Notes under the pieces: generated by a model
Seen by the model: only the letters and a program-made list of their open reading frames with translations
Told to the model about the DNA's origin: nothing
Databases searched by the model: none
Assembly (NCBI GenBank): GCA_036186865.1
Contig: AP025051.1
Location: 20,027,724 to 20,091,723, forward strand
Direction of reading: 5' to 3'
From: Eustoma russellianum
Taxonomy: Eukaryota; Streptophyta; Magnoliopsida; Gentianales; Gentianaceae
DNA: 64,000 nucleotides
Made by a program: the position numbers and the translations under genes
In this document: positions 33,044 through 43,591 of the stretch, piece by piece
How the letters are laid out: each line of letters starts with the position of its first letter
How positions within the stretch are numbered: the first letter of the stretch is position 1

Positions 33044-35167
33044 ATAAGGTGTTCTTCAACTCAAATATCTTGTGTTTCAATTTACTGTTTTCGGTTTTAG
33101 TTGTCCGCTTGCAATCTGTTTGTGTTGTGTTGTTGCTGCACGTTTATTTTGATATTCCAGAACCTAAACCTGGTTCAAACATACCTTTAAGGTGTCAGAA
33201 ATGTTGTGTTAATGTTAGTTTGAACATTTGTTAATTGTATAAAAATCAGAAAACAAAAACAGTAGCTAGTTCAAGTGTCATATTTCAGTTTTCAATTCTG
33301 TTTGTGTTTGTATGTTTCACGTTTTTTCTTGTACTTCCAGCACCTAACTTTCATCCAAAACAGTAGTTTAAGATGTTAGATTAAGATGTGTAACACTTGT
33401 TTAGATGTTTGTTAAGTCATTAAATCCAGAAAACCCAAAAACACCTATTTTCCATCTATTTTGTTTTTCCAGCTTTTGTGTAGTAGTTTGAGTCTTGTTC
33501 TCTTGCGATTTTTTCCTGATAACCTGAGCATAAAACATGATCAATCACCTACTAGACATATGATTATGATGTGGTAAAGTTGGTTTGGTGATTTGATACT
33601 ATTTGGTTTAAGAAAAAGCAAGAAACATGCATGTATGTCCTGTTTGTGTCTCCGCCGTATAGACTGAATTGGCAGCCTGTTTTTATTGAGTTTTCTTTTC
33701 AAACTTTGCTCAAACTTTGCATGAACATCCTTAACATGTTAAAATATGATGTGTTAGAGTTTGTTTGAAGTTTGGTTTTAACTTGGCATAAGAAACAAGC
33801 AAAAGAAAGGCGCCCGGGTAAAACTTGTATGCTCTTCAAAACTTGTCCTAGTTTATTTGTGTTTAGCTTGAGTCATTCTTTGTTTTCTTAACATAGCTAA
33901 ATTCAAACGCCCTTTAGGTATATGAATATGTCATATTGATTTTTGTTTAGCATGTGATTTTCTGTTAGAAAAAATCAAAAAAAATACAAAATAACCCGTT
34001 GAATGTTTAACCTTAGATCAAATTCATGTCAAAATAGTGTAACATCAGTAGTTTAACTTGTTTACATCATCTTACGCATATAAACCAAAAATCAAAAAAA
34101 GAAAAGAAAAGGAACTTGCATGCAAACCGTGGCTTAGGAGTGCGCATTGATTGATTACAAGCATATTGGTTCATACTTAAACGTTGGCTGAATATTCACC
34201 TTTACTTTGTGTTGGTTTAAATTGATTAAAGACTTTGTTGGACTTAGGTTCTCATTTAAAATTAGTCTTTCCGTATTTTAGCCCACATTGTTATATTGCC
34301 AACTCGAATGAATCATCTTGTTGTCATTACACTTTCTGAACTTGCATTGAACTTTATACATTCTTGGTTGTTATATTTGTGAAATACTTGTCACTTCGCT
34401 AGCGTTCAGTAGTGTTATAAAGGGAACTTTTTCACAAAAGAACAACCAAAACTTGTACAAGCAAACCCAAAGCCGTGAGCAATGTCTCATAAAGGCTGTG
34501 AGCCGTAGTCTCACGAAACAAGCCAAAAAGCACAAAGAAAGAAAATAGAGCTTGTTTGAGAAAGAAACTGAGAGAAAAGCCAACCTACGTCACAAAAGTA
34601 AGAGGCAAGACGCATGAGAGATTGCACAAGAGGAGAGGAATAGCCCTATATTAGAAAAGTTCCAAATTCACAAAAAGAGGAACTTAGAAACGAAATTTGT
34701 GCAAAAAGTACCACCACCCAAAGTGTTGATCTTTGTTGAAAAAGTTTCAAGAAAAAACCCTTACTGAGCACTTGTATGTGTATACTTAGCTTTCACTTTA
34801 TTAAAATTGAGATTGCATAAAGATTGGAGTAAGTTAAGGGATTGTTTTGTACCAACCCTTAGTTTTCATGATCCGGCCTAAACATCACTTGACTTCTATG
34901 CTTCTTTGATTCTTAAATGTCCAAGATTGTTGTTTAATCAATTGTCAACTTAAAGTAGAAGTAAATATCTTGTCAACTTCTTGGTTGGATTTCTTTACCT
35001 GTCATCTATCATAAGTAGACCATTGGAACACTATGGGGTGTTCTTTGCATAAAAAAGATATGACAAAACTCAGTTCACGAATGACACACTTTGGTAAGAT
35101 AAATGGTTTGTGGATAGACCAATGGCATTGTAGAACACCAAGGTGTCAAACTCATTCCTAAGAGGAC
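33044..35167 (+). other. Gyp-2 leader
   Basis: 2.1 kb without a credible frame. The tandem GTGAG...CTCA hairpins occur at 34474-34514. The stem AAACAAGC/GCTTGTTT occurs at 34516-34523 with 34550-34557, and a GATTG...CAACC hairpin at about 34840-34857. These align with the Gyp-1 leader elements in the same order. Confidence 0.6.
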
Positions 35168-36187
35168 ATGCGTGTAACTCAATATTATGAAAAAATGTAT
35201 GATGAATTAGAAAGAATGAATGCATGTCGTTTTGAAAATGAGGAAACCTTAATGTTAAGGTTCTTTGCCAGCCTAAATGAGAATGACACTCATCACATGG
35301 TAAATGAACAATTTGCATCACTTAGAGCTATGTTTGAAAAAGCTATATCTATAGAAACTGAATTGTATAGATACGACGATAAGCTAAGAGATGTGCAAAC
35401 CAGATGCAATGAATTTGGGAAAACCATGAAAGAATGTGAATCTGTTCTCATTGCATTACAAGCTCAAGAATCTAAGGTTTTGCATGAATCAAATGTTGAG
35501 TCACATGATAAAACCGTAAATAAGGATGAAGAATGTGAACTTGATTTACAAACTGAAACTGAGCAAGATATTCATGTTTTAAGTGTTGATCCTAATGTCC
35601 ATGATTTACCTAGAGTAAATAACCATGAAACACTTAATGAATATGATGAAATGCATGTTGATTCTTTCTGTCAGACAACATACACTTGTGAAGAGTTACA
35701 TGTAGATGTTGTTGAATTATCTGAAGAACTTGCTGAAGTTCTTGAATCACAAGTTGTACAAACTGGTGAGGAGTTGAGTAAAACTGCTTTAAGCATTGAG
35801 GATAATGCCTTTGAGCTTAACTCTTCTGATGGTGTGTTAATTTTGAATGAAAATGTGGAAGCTTTACATAATGAATCACATAAGGTACAAAGTGAATCTT
35901 TACCTTGGCTTACATTGATGTGTGACACTTATTACTTGCACAACGCATTTGTATACTGTCACACAAGAATTTCGACTGAAGAACCGCCTAGGAGAGTCAT
36001 TAAATACGAGTGTAAAGAACAATCAAGCGATAAAAACGTTGTCACAACATACCATGCCGTTTTTCAAATCTTATTGACTTGCGATAATGTTGAGCATCTG
36101 ATTTCTTTGATAGATACCTTACATTTGATCACATACATGTATGACCCTAGTGGTTACATGTTTATGTTCAAATGTCTAAGGTCATAA
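35168..36187 (+). CDS. Gyp-2 chimeric ORF: gag C-domain remnant fused to an unknown acidic domain
   Basis: 339 residues, uninterrupted, with an in-frame TAA two codons before the ATG. Residues ~3-68 align by eye with the second half of the Gyp-1/6 gag capsid domain: the Y-Y-E-K...E-E-T-L-M-L-R-F-F-A-S-L-N pattern matches F-Y-K-E...E-E-A-T-M-A-R-F-L-A-G-L-N at nearly the same spacing. The rest (about 70-339) is acidic and rich in E, D, H, S and V. It has a Cys-containing C-terminal part and a hydrophobic end, but no zinc knuckle or enzyme motif, and I do not recognise it. A 1-kb open frame in an element whose LTRs are well diverged suggests coding constraint or chance survival. It could be a regulatory or particle-associated protein. 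Function unknown. Confidence 0.55.
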   Translation: MRVTQYYEKMYDELERMNACRFENEETLMLRFFASLNENDTHHMVNEQFASLRAMFEKAISIETELYRYDDKLRDVQTRCNEFGKTMKECESVLIALQAQESKVLHESNVESHDKTVNKDEECELDLQTETEQDIHVLSVDPNVHDLPRVNNHETLNEYDEMHVDSFCQTTYTCEELHVDVVELSEELAEVLESQVVQTGEELSKTALSIEDNAFELNSSDGVLILNENVEALHNESHKVQSESLPWLTLMCDTYYLHNAFVYCHTRISTEEPPRRVIKYECKEQSSDKNVVTTYHAVFQILLTCDNVEHLISLIDTLHLITYMYDPSGYMFMFKCLRS

Positions 36188-36524
36188 AGTTGTATGGATG
36201 ATAAGTTAGATATGTTATGCCTGAACTATGAAAATGATCAAATCTTTTGCATTGAAGATGTCTATCTTACTTTGGATTTAAAGATGTTTAATGGTGTATT
36301 TTAACGTATTATTAGGTGCTATAATAGTAACCATGTTTTATTCATATTAAATATGCATCCAAGACAACATTTCGTATCATCATCTTCACCATAGTACTTT
36401 GTTATACGCACTGCTTTCAATTGCACATCATCATCACCGTGTTAATTTGTTGTCTTAGTCTTTGATCCAGGGAGAGGTCGTCAATTGTGTATATCTCTGT
36501 AACCAAACCCTTACGCATATTTAA
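36188..36524 (+). other. Gyp-2 3' untranslated region
   Basis: About 340 bp between the ORF stop and the pre-PPT palindrome. Frames are short and no pol similarity is visible. Confidence 0.6.
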
Positions 36525-36559
36525 GATTCGAGGACGAATCATTTTGAAGGGGGAGGGAA
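36525..36559 (+). promoter_or_regulatory. Gyp-2 pre-PPT palindrome and polypurine tract
   Basis: GATTCG-AGGA-CGAATC (36525-36540), identical to the coding elements although the ORF ended 340 bp earlier, then GAAGGGGGAGGGAA (36546-36559) against the LTR. Confidence 0.8.
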
Positions 36560-37843
36560 TGATGCACTCCCGTGAGGCATAGAACACATGTCACCATGTT
36601 TTGTTAGTTCTTTAGGACGTGCAAAACTTGTATGAACGTTTAAGGGTCGTCTGACTATTCATATCTGCAAGTATATGCCTCTTATAGCCTAACACACCTT
36701 AGGACATGTCACATATAGTGTATGTGTTGTTTTGGATGTGTTTTAGTTGTTTTTAGGTGAAGAAAGCATGATTGAACAAAGGCCAAACGTTCAAACACAA
36801 AGTTGAGTTGAAAGGGCAAGCTGGCAGGATGACACCTACCTAGTATTTCAGCCATAACTCATCAACCACAACTCCAATTGACGTGATTCTAGTTGGAGGT
36901 AAACTCTAAGAGGATAAGCTACAATTTTGATGTTCATCACTTTCCCAGAAAAGGCCTTTATCAAGCTACACAATCATTGCAACAAGCTGGCTGCTAATTA
37001 GTCACCTGCTTCCAAAGGTCCACATCTGCAAGCAGGTCAAGTTCAAATAGGCGTAACTCACTCGTCCCAGATCCGAACGACGTCATTATGGTGTCTAAAC
37101 ACATCTAAAGAAAACGATCTACAATTTTTATTTGAAGTGGAAGAGATAATTCGGACTAGAAGGTCATGTTATAATTCAAAATAGAAAACTGCTCAAAACT
37201 AGACAGATTTCAGGTTCTTGACTTTTCAAACAGCCTTTTCAACCAATCAGCTGGAAGGGGCCACTCCAACTCATCAAGGACGTCCTAAATAATATTCTCA
37301 AGCAAGGAAAGGCTGGTCCAATCAAAAATCAAAGAGAAAATCAACTTGCAATAAAAGGGAGAAATCTGCCGAGAAACAAGTCCAAGTTCAATCATTTTTC
37401 CTTGTTTTTAGCTTGTCTAAATTTCCTTCTTTACTCCTATTGGACCATGTACATATGTATCTTCATTTAGAAGTTTATCTTAGCTTATTTAAGGTAGAAA
37501 AAACGTTGGTAGCCTCATATTTTCAGAATACAAAAAAAAAAGCAACTTTGCTCCCAAAAACTGTTTTCAGTTTTTTTTTACTTGAATCTTTGATTCCCTT
37601 CAAGAAACTTGAACTAATTCTTGATTGTATTACTTCATATGCTTGGGATGGATATTGTTTGAGAGGGTTTAAGGCTTGCTCACTCAAGTTGAAGTCATTT
37701 GCTGAAGAGTTCATCTACTTGGCTGAAATCTAGACAGGTTGGATTGCTTGGTGTGCCGTGAATGTTTTGCACCTTCCTTCTTGGTTACAGCTGGTTTATT
37801 GAGTTGAAGAAAGGTCCTATAATAGCTGAGTGTTTGTGCAGCA
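36560..37843 (+). repeat. Gyp-2 3' LTR
   Basis: Parallel to the 5' LTR from 'tgatgcactcccgtgag' to about 'gtgtttgtgcagca'. The terminal 'gcatca' of the 5' copy appears here as 'gcagca', so the edge is uncertain by a few bases. Unlike the coding families, its start encodes no GP(I/L)TR tail. Confidence 0.8.
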
Positions 37844-38209
37844 CCAACACATCTAAAAGATAACTCTGGCATACTTCTTCGCTCACGGGTTATCTAGCTT
37901 TGGTTCATCCTCTATGAACGACGTGTAAGTGTCCCTGTTCTCTGCAATGTGATAAGGCAAGTATGAAAGATAACACTATTCGCTCAGCAAGTAGTCCGTC
38001 TAGATATGTCACGTGGATCATGCATGGGAGATGAGGTAAAAAAATAATGAAGTGTAGATAAGGAACATAACATGTCACGTCTCCAACTTTAATAAATAAA
38101 GTGCATAACATAAATGTAACCAAATAACATGTATAGTTAACATCATCATAAAAGTAATCATTCTATGCTATCGAACCCATATATACGGTATTTCTATACA
38201 TATTCATAC
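37844..38209. repeat. Outer right arm of the foldback and flank
   Basis: 37844-37975 is the reverse complement of 31242-31370. 37976-38209 has no recognised match or gene in the window; it is simple AT-rich flank before the Gyp-3 LTR. Confidence 0.6.
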
Positions 38210-39646
38210 TGTGCGTGCAAACTCGTGGGCTCCAACGATTCCACCTTCCAAACGTCCTTCACAAAGGGTTAGGCACAAGGAAGAAGACTTCCCCTTGCTT
38301 CCTTAGTGATTAAAAACGTGTGGATTAAGAATGAGCAAGGCCAACACGTCAAGATGGTCGTTGATCAGGCAAACCAATACGGCCCTCCTGCACGGCACCT
38401 TTAAGCAATGGCAACACCTTCAAAATGCACAACTTTGAAGGATCTTAACCTAGGTTTTTAATGCAAAACCAAGAAAAAAAGTATCACACAAAGTGAATGA
38501 AATATCAAGAATTGTTATTCATCAAAAGGTGTGTTTGCAATCAGCCAAAGGGGTCTATTTATAGGCCTTAATGAACGTCCTATCAGCCTTCAAAATGGCC
38601 AGAATTTAATTCAAATAAAACTAGCTAACAAATGTTTAAATCTGAAATTTGCTTGAAATTCAAAAATAAGATAAGTCTAGGTAAAACTTGAAATGCTTGG
38701 AAGCTGTTATCTTCAATGTATTCAGCAGCTTGGCGCCTTGAATGAGTTGGTTTGATGAGTAGGATGTGCTTGAATTTGAGTTCAAAAGAAGGTTGAAGTT
38801 TGAATTCAAATTGAGTTTGAATTTGGATTCAAACTTGGATTCAATTTGAATTAGGCTCTATCTCTCCAAGATGGCGTGTTCCCATGGATAATGAAGTGTA
38901 GAAAATCTGATTTTGATGATGATAAGATGGTTGGACTTGAATACAAAAGATGGTTGAAGTTTGAATTCAAATTGAGTTTGAACTTGAATTCAAACTTGGA
39001 TTTAACTTTGAATTGTGATCTCATCTTCATTATCCTCCAAGTTGGCATGTTCTTGGCTGGATATATAGGCTGAAAGCATCTTGAATTTAACTCTCCAATT
39101 GGTTGAAGTTTGAATTCAAATCATGGTTGAATTTAAATTCAAGTTTGACTTTGAATTTAAATTCAATTTGATCATCACCTTGTCTTCAACTTTGGCCGGC
39201 CACCCTTCTGATTTTTGGAGATGATTTAAGTTCAATTTTGAAAAGAGGAATCCATCTTGGACACATTTGAATTTCTCTTTGTAGAGACAAACATTCTCTT
39301 CAAGACAACATTCTCTTTTGTCTTTTTTTTTTGCCACACACGCCTATGTTGCTTATTTTGGGCCTCCATTTTATTTTGGACTTTCATGTACCTAATTTGC
39401 CTACAAAGAAAAGAAATAAAACAAAGATCACAAGGAACAAGATAATAAAAACACACACGCATATGCCTTAACGTTCAAAGAGTGGGTTCAATGAAGTGAA
39501 CCCATGGAACCTTAGGTTCATCTTGAACATGCTTATACAAGAAGGTGGCAACTTGATGACAAAGTTCTCTTGCCCTCCTTCTTGTCATAGGACCCTTGAC
39601 CTCTTGATGGGGCCCTTGATCCTCATCGGACCCTTGATCCTCATCA
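38210..39646 (-). repeat. Gyp-3 3' LTR with internal duplication
   Basis: 1437 bp against 1281 bp in Gyp-4. The extra length comes from a ~160-bp tandem duplication: 'ggttgaagtttgaattcaaa' recurs at 38791 and 38952, and a shorter copy at about 39102. The region is full of TTTGAATTCAAA-type palindromes. Minus TATA at 38556-38563 (TATAAATA). Confidence 0.8.
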
Positions 39647-39848
39647 ATCCCCCCTCCTCAAGAGGATTCGTCCTCGAATCAAAAAGGTCATCGGTGAAAG
39701 GGGTGAGGTCAGCAACATTAAAAGTAGACGAAATTGAACCATACCTTTCGGGAAGATCAAGGATGTATGCATTGTCACCTATGCGTTTCAAAACTTTGAA
39801 AGGTCCATCTCCTCGAGGTAACACTTTTGACTTTCTCTCATTGGGAAA
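39585..39848 (-). pseudogene. Gyp-3 pol: integrase C-terminal module and tail
   Basis: Continues integrase after a stop at about 39847-39849 (a TGA where relatives have an Arg codon). It contains P-R-G-D-G-P-F-K and F-N-V-A-D-L-T-P-F, the D-S-R-T-N-P phrase over the palindrome 39665-39680, then the PPT. The frame enters the LTR at 39646 and ends at 39585 shortly before the conserved tail, through frame loss. Confidence 0.8.
39647..39680 (-). promoter_or_regulatory. Gyp-3 polypurine tract and pre-PPT palindrome
   Basis: Minus-strand GATTCG-AGGA-CGAATC (39680-39665) precedes TGAGGAGGGGGGAT, which abuts the LTR. Confidence 0.8.
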
Positions 39849-40529
39849 TCATTCTTTGTGCAAATGTAACCACACTAAATCTCCAGGTTTAAACACAACT
39901 CGTTTCCGATGTTTGTTAGCTCGTCTTTCATAAGCTTTGTTTTTCTTTTTAAGTTGTGTTTTAACTTGTTCATGCAGTTTCTTGATCTTTTCCGCTTTTT
40001 GTTTACCATCAAGACTAGAACGTTCATGCACGGGAATAGGAATCAAATCGAGGGGAGACAAGGGATTAAAGCCATACACGATTTCAAATGGACTATGCAA
40101 AGTACCGTGATGGACACTCCTATTGTATGAAAATTCGATATATGGTAAATAATCTTCCCAATGTTTAATGTGTTTTTGCAAAATGGCACGCAAAAGTTGA
40201 GAAAGAGTACGATTAACGACTTCAGTTTGTCCATCAGTTTGTGGGTGTGCGGTGGTGGAAAACAACAGTTGTGTACCAAGTTTAGCCCAAAAAACACGCC
40301 AAAAATGACTCAAAAATTTCGTATCTCTATCACTTACAATTGTACGTGGCATGCCATGCAATCTAACAATTTCTTTGAAGAACAAATCAGCAACATGTGT
40401 GGCATCATCAACTTTCCTACATGCAATGAAATGTGCCATTTTTGAAAATCGATCAACGACAACATAAATGCTATCGCGTCCTCCCCGAGACCTAGGAAGT
40501 CCTAAAACAAAGTCCATGGAAATGTCAAT
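39849..40529 (-). pseudogene. Gyp-3 pol: integrase core
   Basis: 222 residues with S-M-D-F-V-L-G, S-D-R-D-T-K-F and Q-T-D-G-Q-T-E, so the catalytic acidic residues are present. It starts after a TAG at about 40530 that sits where relatives have Trp (TGG), and it ends at a TGA where relatives have Arg. Confidence 0.85.
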
Positions 40530-40882
40530 CTAAGGGGCATCAGGGACGGGTAAAGGCGTGTAAAGGCCATGTGGTTGGGACTTGGATTTGGCTTGTTTGC
40601 AAGTGATGCACCTACCACACAACCTCTCGACGTCTACTCTCTTGTGGGGCCAATAGAAATGTTCCTTAAGAGTCTCAAGGGTTTTGAACACTCCGAAATG
40701 ACCCATTAAACCTCCCCCATGGGCTTCTCTAGTTAATGCTTCTCGTAGGGATGATTGGGGAACACACAATTTTTGTTCTTTGAAAAGATAACCCTCATGT
40801 ATGTAAAATTTCCCAAATGGTGCTTCTTTATATGCCTCGAAAATGGTGCAAAGTCATGGTCATCGGGGTACAATTCCTTAAG
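40530..40882 (-). pseudogene. Gyp-3 pol: RNase H-integrase junction and zinc finger
   Basis: Contains the integrase H-H-C-C finger (A-H-G-G-G-L-M-G-H...C-I-T-C-K-Q) in 40769-40530. Between 40770 and 40882 the frame changes at least once, and there is a TAA near 40880 just after the RNase H end. Confidence 0.75.
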
Positions 40883-41979
40883 TTATTCGAATCCTAAGAA
40901 GCGTGAGGATAATGTAGTGACTAACGTGTATCTTCTAGAGAGGGCATCAGCAACTATATTGTCCTTTCCTTGTTTGTACTTAATCACGTAAAGGAATTGT
41001 TCTATGTACTCTACCCATTTGGCATGTCTTTTGTTCAACTTTCCCTGCCCTTTAAGATACTTAAGGCTTTCATGGTCAATGTGGATCACAAACTCTTTAG
41101 GTTGAAGATATTGTTGCCAAGTTTGTAGGGATCTCACGAGGGCATAAAGTTCCTTATCGTAGGTAGAGTAATTCAATGCAGCTCCTTTCAATTTCTCACT
41201 AAAATAGGCTGTGGGTTTCTTACCTTGGGTTAAAACTGTGCCTATACCCACTCCACTTGCATCACACTCGATCTCAAAGGTCTCGTCAAAATTTGGTAGC
41301 CTAAGTATGGGTGCAGTGGTCAGCCTACGTTTAAGTTCATCAAATGCCAGTTGTTGTGGCTCTTCCCACCTAAAAGACACATCTTTTTTCACAATTTTGT
41401 TTAGGGGTGCAGCTATGGAAGAAAAATCTTTGACAAAGCGTCCATAAAAACTTGCTAGTCCATGAAAACTGTGAACTTCCCCTACATTCTTAGGTATAGG
41501 CCACTCCACAATTGACCTAACTTTTTCCTCATCCATTTCTACTCCCTCAGCCGAAATGAGAAAGCCTAGAAAAACTAAGCGTTCTAAACAAAAGGAGCAC
41601 TTCTTAAAGTTGGCGTAAAGTTGTTCTTGCTTAAGCTTTTCAAAAACGGCTGTAATATGGTTAAGATGATCTTCTATGGTTTGGGAATAGATTAGGATAT
41701 CATCGAAATAAACAACAACAAATCGGCCTATGAACGCTCGTAAGACTTCATTCATTAGCCTCATAAAGGTGCTAGGGGCGTTGGTGAGTCCAAAGGGCAT
41801 CACTAACCACTCATAGAGCCCAAATTTGGTTTTGAATGCAGTATCCATTCGTCCCCTTCTCTAATGCGTACTTGGAAGTACCGTTGTTTAAGGTCGATTT
41901 TGGTGAAGAATTTAGATCCGTGCAACATGTCCAACATATCGTCTGGCCTAGGTATGGGGTACCTACACTTGACGGTAAT
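40883..41979 (-). pseudogene. Gyp-3 pol: reverse transcriptase and RNase H
   Basis: The longest stretch (321 residues, 41848-40883) has the RT palm with Y-F-D-D, then RNase H with E-C-D-A-S-G-V-G-I-G and D-H-E-S-L. RT sequence continues upstream in a neighbouring frame (K-I-D-L-K...F-Q-V-R-I) to 41979, where it is cut by the Gyp-4 LTR. The apparent ATG at 41848 is internal and not a natural start. Confidence 0.85.
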
Positions 41980-43260
41980 TGATGGGGATCAAGGGTCCGA
42001 TGAGGATCAAGGGCCCCATCAAGAGGTTAAGGGTCCTATAACAAGAAGGAGGGCAAGGAAACTTTGTCATCAAGTTGCCACCTTCTTGTACAAGCATGTT
42101 CAAGATGAACCTAAGACTCCTTGGGTTCATTTCATTGAACCTTCAACTTGAACGTGTATCAGCATGCACGTCTACATCCTGTCTTTGAATTTTATCTTGT
42201 GTCTTGTGATCTTTGTTTTATGTCTTTTCTTTGTAGGTAAATTAGGTACATGAAATGTTTGAAGAGAATGTTTGAAGAGGATGTTTGAAGAGAATGTTTG
42301 AAAGAGAATGTCTGAAGAGAATGTTTTAAGAGAATGTTTGTCTACACTAAGACAAATTCAAATGTGTCCTAGAAGGATTTCATTGTCCAAATTAAAATCA
42401 AAAAACATCTCCAAGGATCACAAAAGGGGGGCCGGCCACTTTAAATTGGAGGATGACATCTTACTTGAATTTGAACTTGAAGATAAACTTGAATTCAAAT
42501 TCAACCATAATTTGAATTCAAGTTTCAACCAATTTGAGGCTTACATTTCAAAAAGGATTCAGCTATCATCTCAAGGTCCTACACGCCATTTTTGAAGAAT
42601 AAGGAAGATAAGATCACAATGCAAAATTGAATTCAAGTTTGAAGTCAAATTCAAACTCCACTTGAATTCAAACTTCAGCCATCTTGTGAACTCAAATCCA
42701 AGCGCATACTACTCATCAAACAACTCCTCCAAGACGCCATAAGCTGCTAGATACATTGAAGATATCAACTTCCAAGAAATTTCAAGTTTTAGCTAGAATT
42801 ATCTTAGTTTTAATTTTCAAGCAAAGTTCAAATTTAAACATTTGTTAGATAGCTTTATTTGAATTATTTCTAGCCATTTCAAGCTGAAGGGGGACGTTTC
42901 TTAGGCCTATAAATAGACCCCTTTGGCTGATTGTAAACTCACCTTTTGATGAATAACAATTCTTGATATTTCATTCACTTTGTGTGATACTTTGTTTTCT
43001 TGGTTTTGCATTAAAAACCTAGGTTAAGATCCTTCAAAGTTGAGCATATTGAAGGTGTTGCCATTGCTTAAAGGTGCCGTCTAGGAGGGCCATATTGGTT
43101 TGCCTGATCAACGACCATCTTGAAGTGTTGGTCTTGCTCATTCTTAATCCATACGTTTTTATTCATTAAGGAAGCAAGGGGAAGTCTTCTTCCTGTGCCT
43201 AACCCTTGTGAAGGATGTTTGGAAGGTGGAATTGTTGGAGCCCACGAGTTGCACGCATCA
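41980..43260 (+). repeat. Gyp-4 5' LTR
   Basis: 1281 bp. The start encodes (non-functionally in the 5' position) a tail with GPITR and F-L-Y-K-H-V-Q-D-E-P, ending at a stop at 42149-42151. AATGTTTGAAGAGRATG-like words repeat at 42253-42335. Clusters of GAATTCAAA-type words lie at 42460-42680. Confidence 0.9.
42908..42915 (+). promoter_or_regulatory. Gyp-4 TATA box
   Basis: TATAAATA within 'aggcctataaatagaccc', a strong plant TATA context about 350 bp before the LTR end. The same motif is present in the Gyp-3 LTR. Confidence 0.65.
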
Positions 43261-43263
43261 AAT

Positions 43264-43276
43264 TGGTATCAGAGCC
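43264..43276 (+). promoter_or_regulatory. Gyp-4 primer-binding site (tRNA-iMet)
   Basis: TGGTATCAGAGCC, 3 nt after the LTR edge at 43260. Confidence 0.9.
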
Positions 43277-43591
43277 AGGTTACTCTATTCCACCATCTAT
43301 CATTTCCTTTTCGTTTGAGTCTAGTCATTTCAATTTCAGTTGAGTCCTTCTTCTACCCCTCACTCTACACGCCATTGTCTTGCATCTCATACAAAAAAAA
43401 ACAAACGTCCACATTTGCTTTGAGTTACGTTGTTGCATTTTGTTTTTTTTTCATCATTCAAGTGTCATTTCCTTTATTTCCTTTCGCATCACAATCTGAT
43501 TTTGAGTCGTTCAAACTTGAACAAATTAGGGTTCGTTGCATTTTAGGGTACATTCAGCCTTCTTTTAAATATTCCAACCATCAACCAAAAA
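43277..43591 (+). other. Gyp-4 leader, first segment
   Basis: Pyrimidine-rich untranslated leader up to the Gyp-5 insertion; it resumes at 61560. No gene. Confidence 0.6.

Larger units (their letters stand above)
31749..37843 (+). mobile_element. Gyp-2: non-autonomous gypsy-type element with a gag-derived ORF
   Basis: LTRs 31749-33028 and 36560-37843 (about 1280 bp; left starts TAATGCACT, right TGATGCACT), PBS, long leader, one ORF, palindrome and PPT. There is no protease, RT, RNase H or integrase. The LTRs differ at many positions including small indels, so it is much older than the other gypsy copies here. It lies inside the right arm of the foldback. The word CCAACACA occurs on both sides (31740-31747 and 37844-37851), but a clean 5-bp TSD cannot be assigned. 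Leader structure and the pre-PPT palindrome tie it to the Gyp-1/5 family. Confidence 0.85.
38210..41979 (-). mobile_element. Gyp-3: minus-strand gypsy element, 3' part, decayed
   Basis: In minus order: pol from inside RT (41979) through RNase H and integrase, palindrome, PPT, then the 3' LTR 39646-38210. Its 5' part is displaced beyond Gyp-4, which is inserted at 41980 within the RT region, so the missing half should lie past the window end. Multiple stops and a frameshift show it is an old copy. LTR sequence shows it is of the same family as Gyp-4, in opposite orientation. Confidence 0.85.

Noticed and set aside
35070..35321. Minus-strand frame overlapping the Gyp-2 ORF start
   Set aside because: Shadow of the plus-strand ORF; no motif and against the element's transcription direction.
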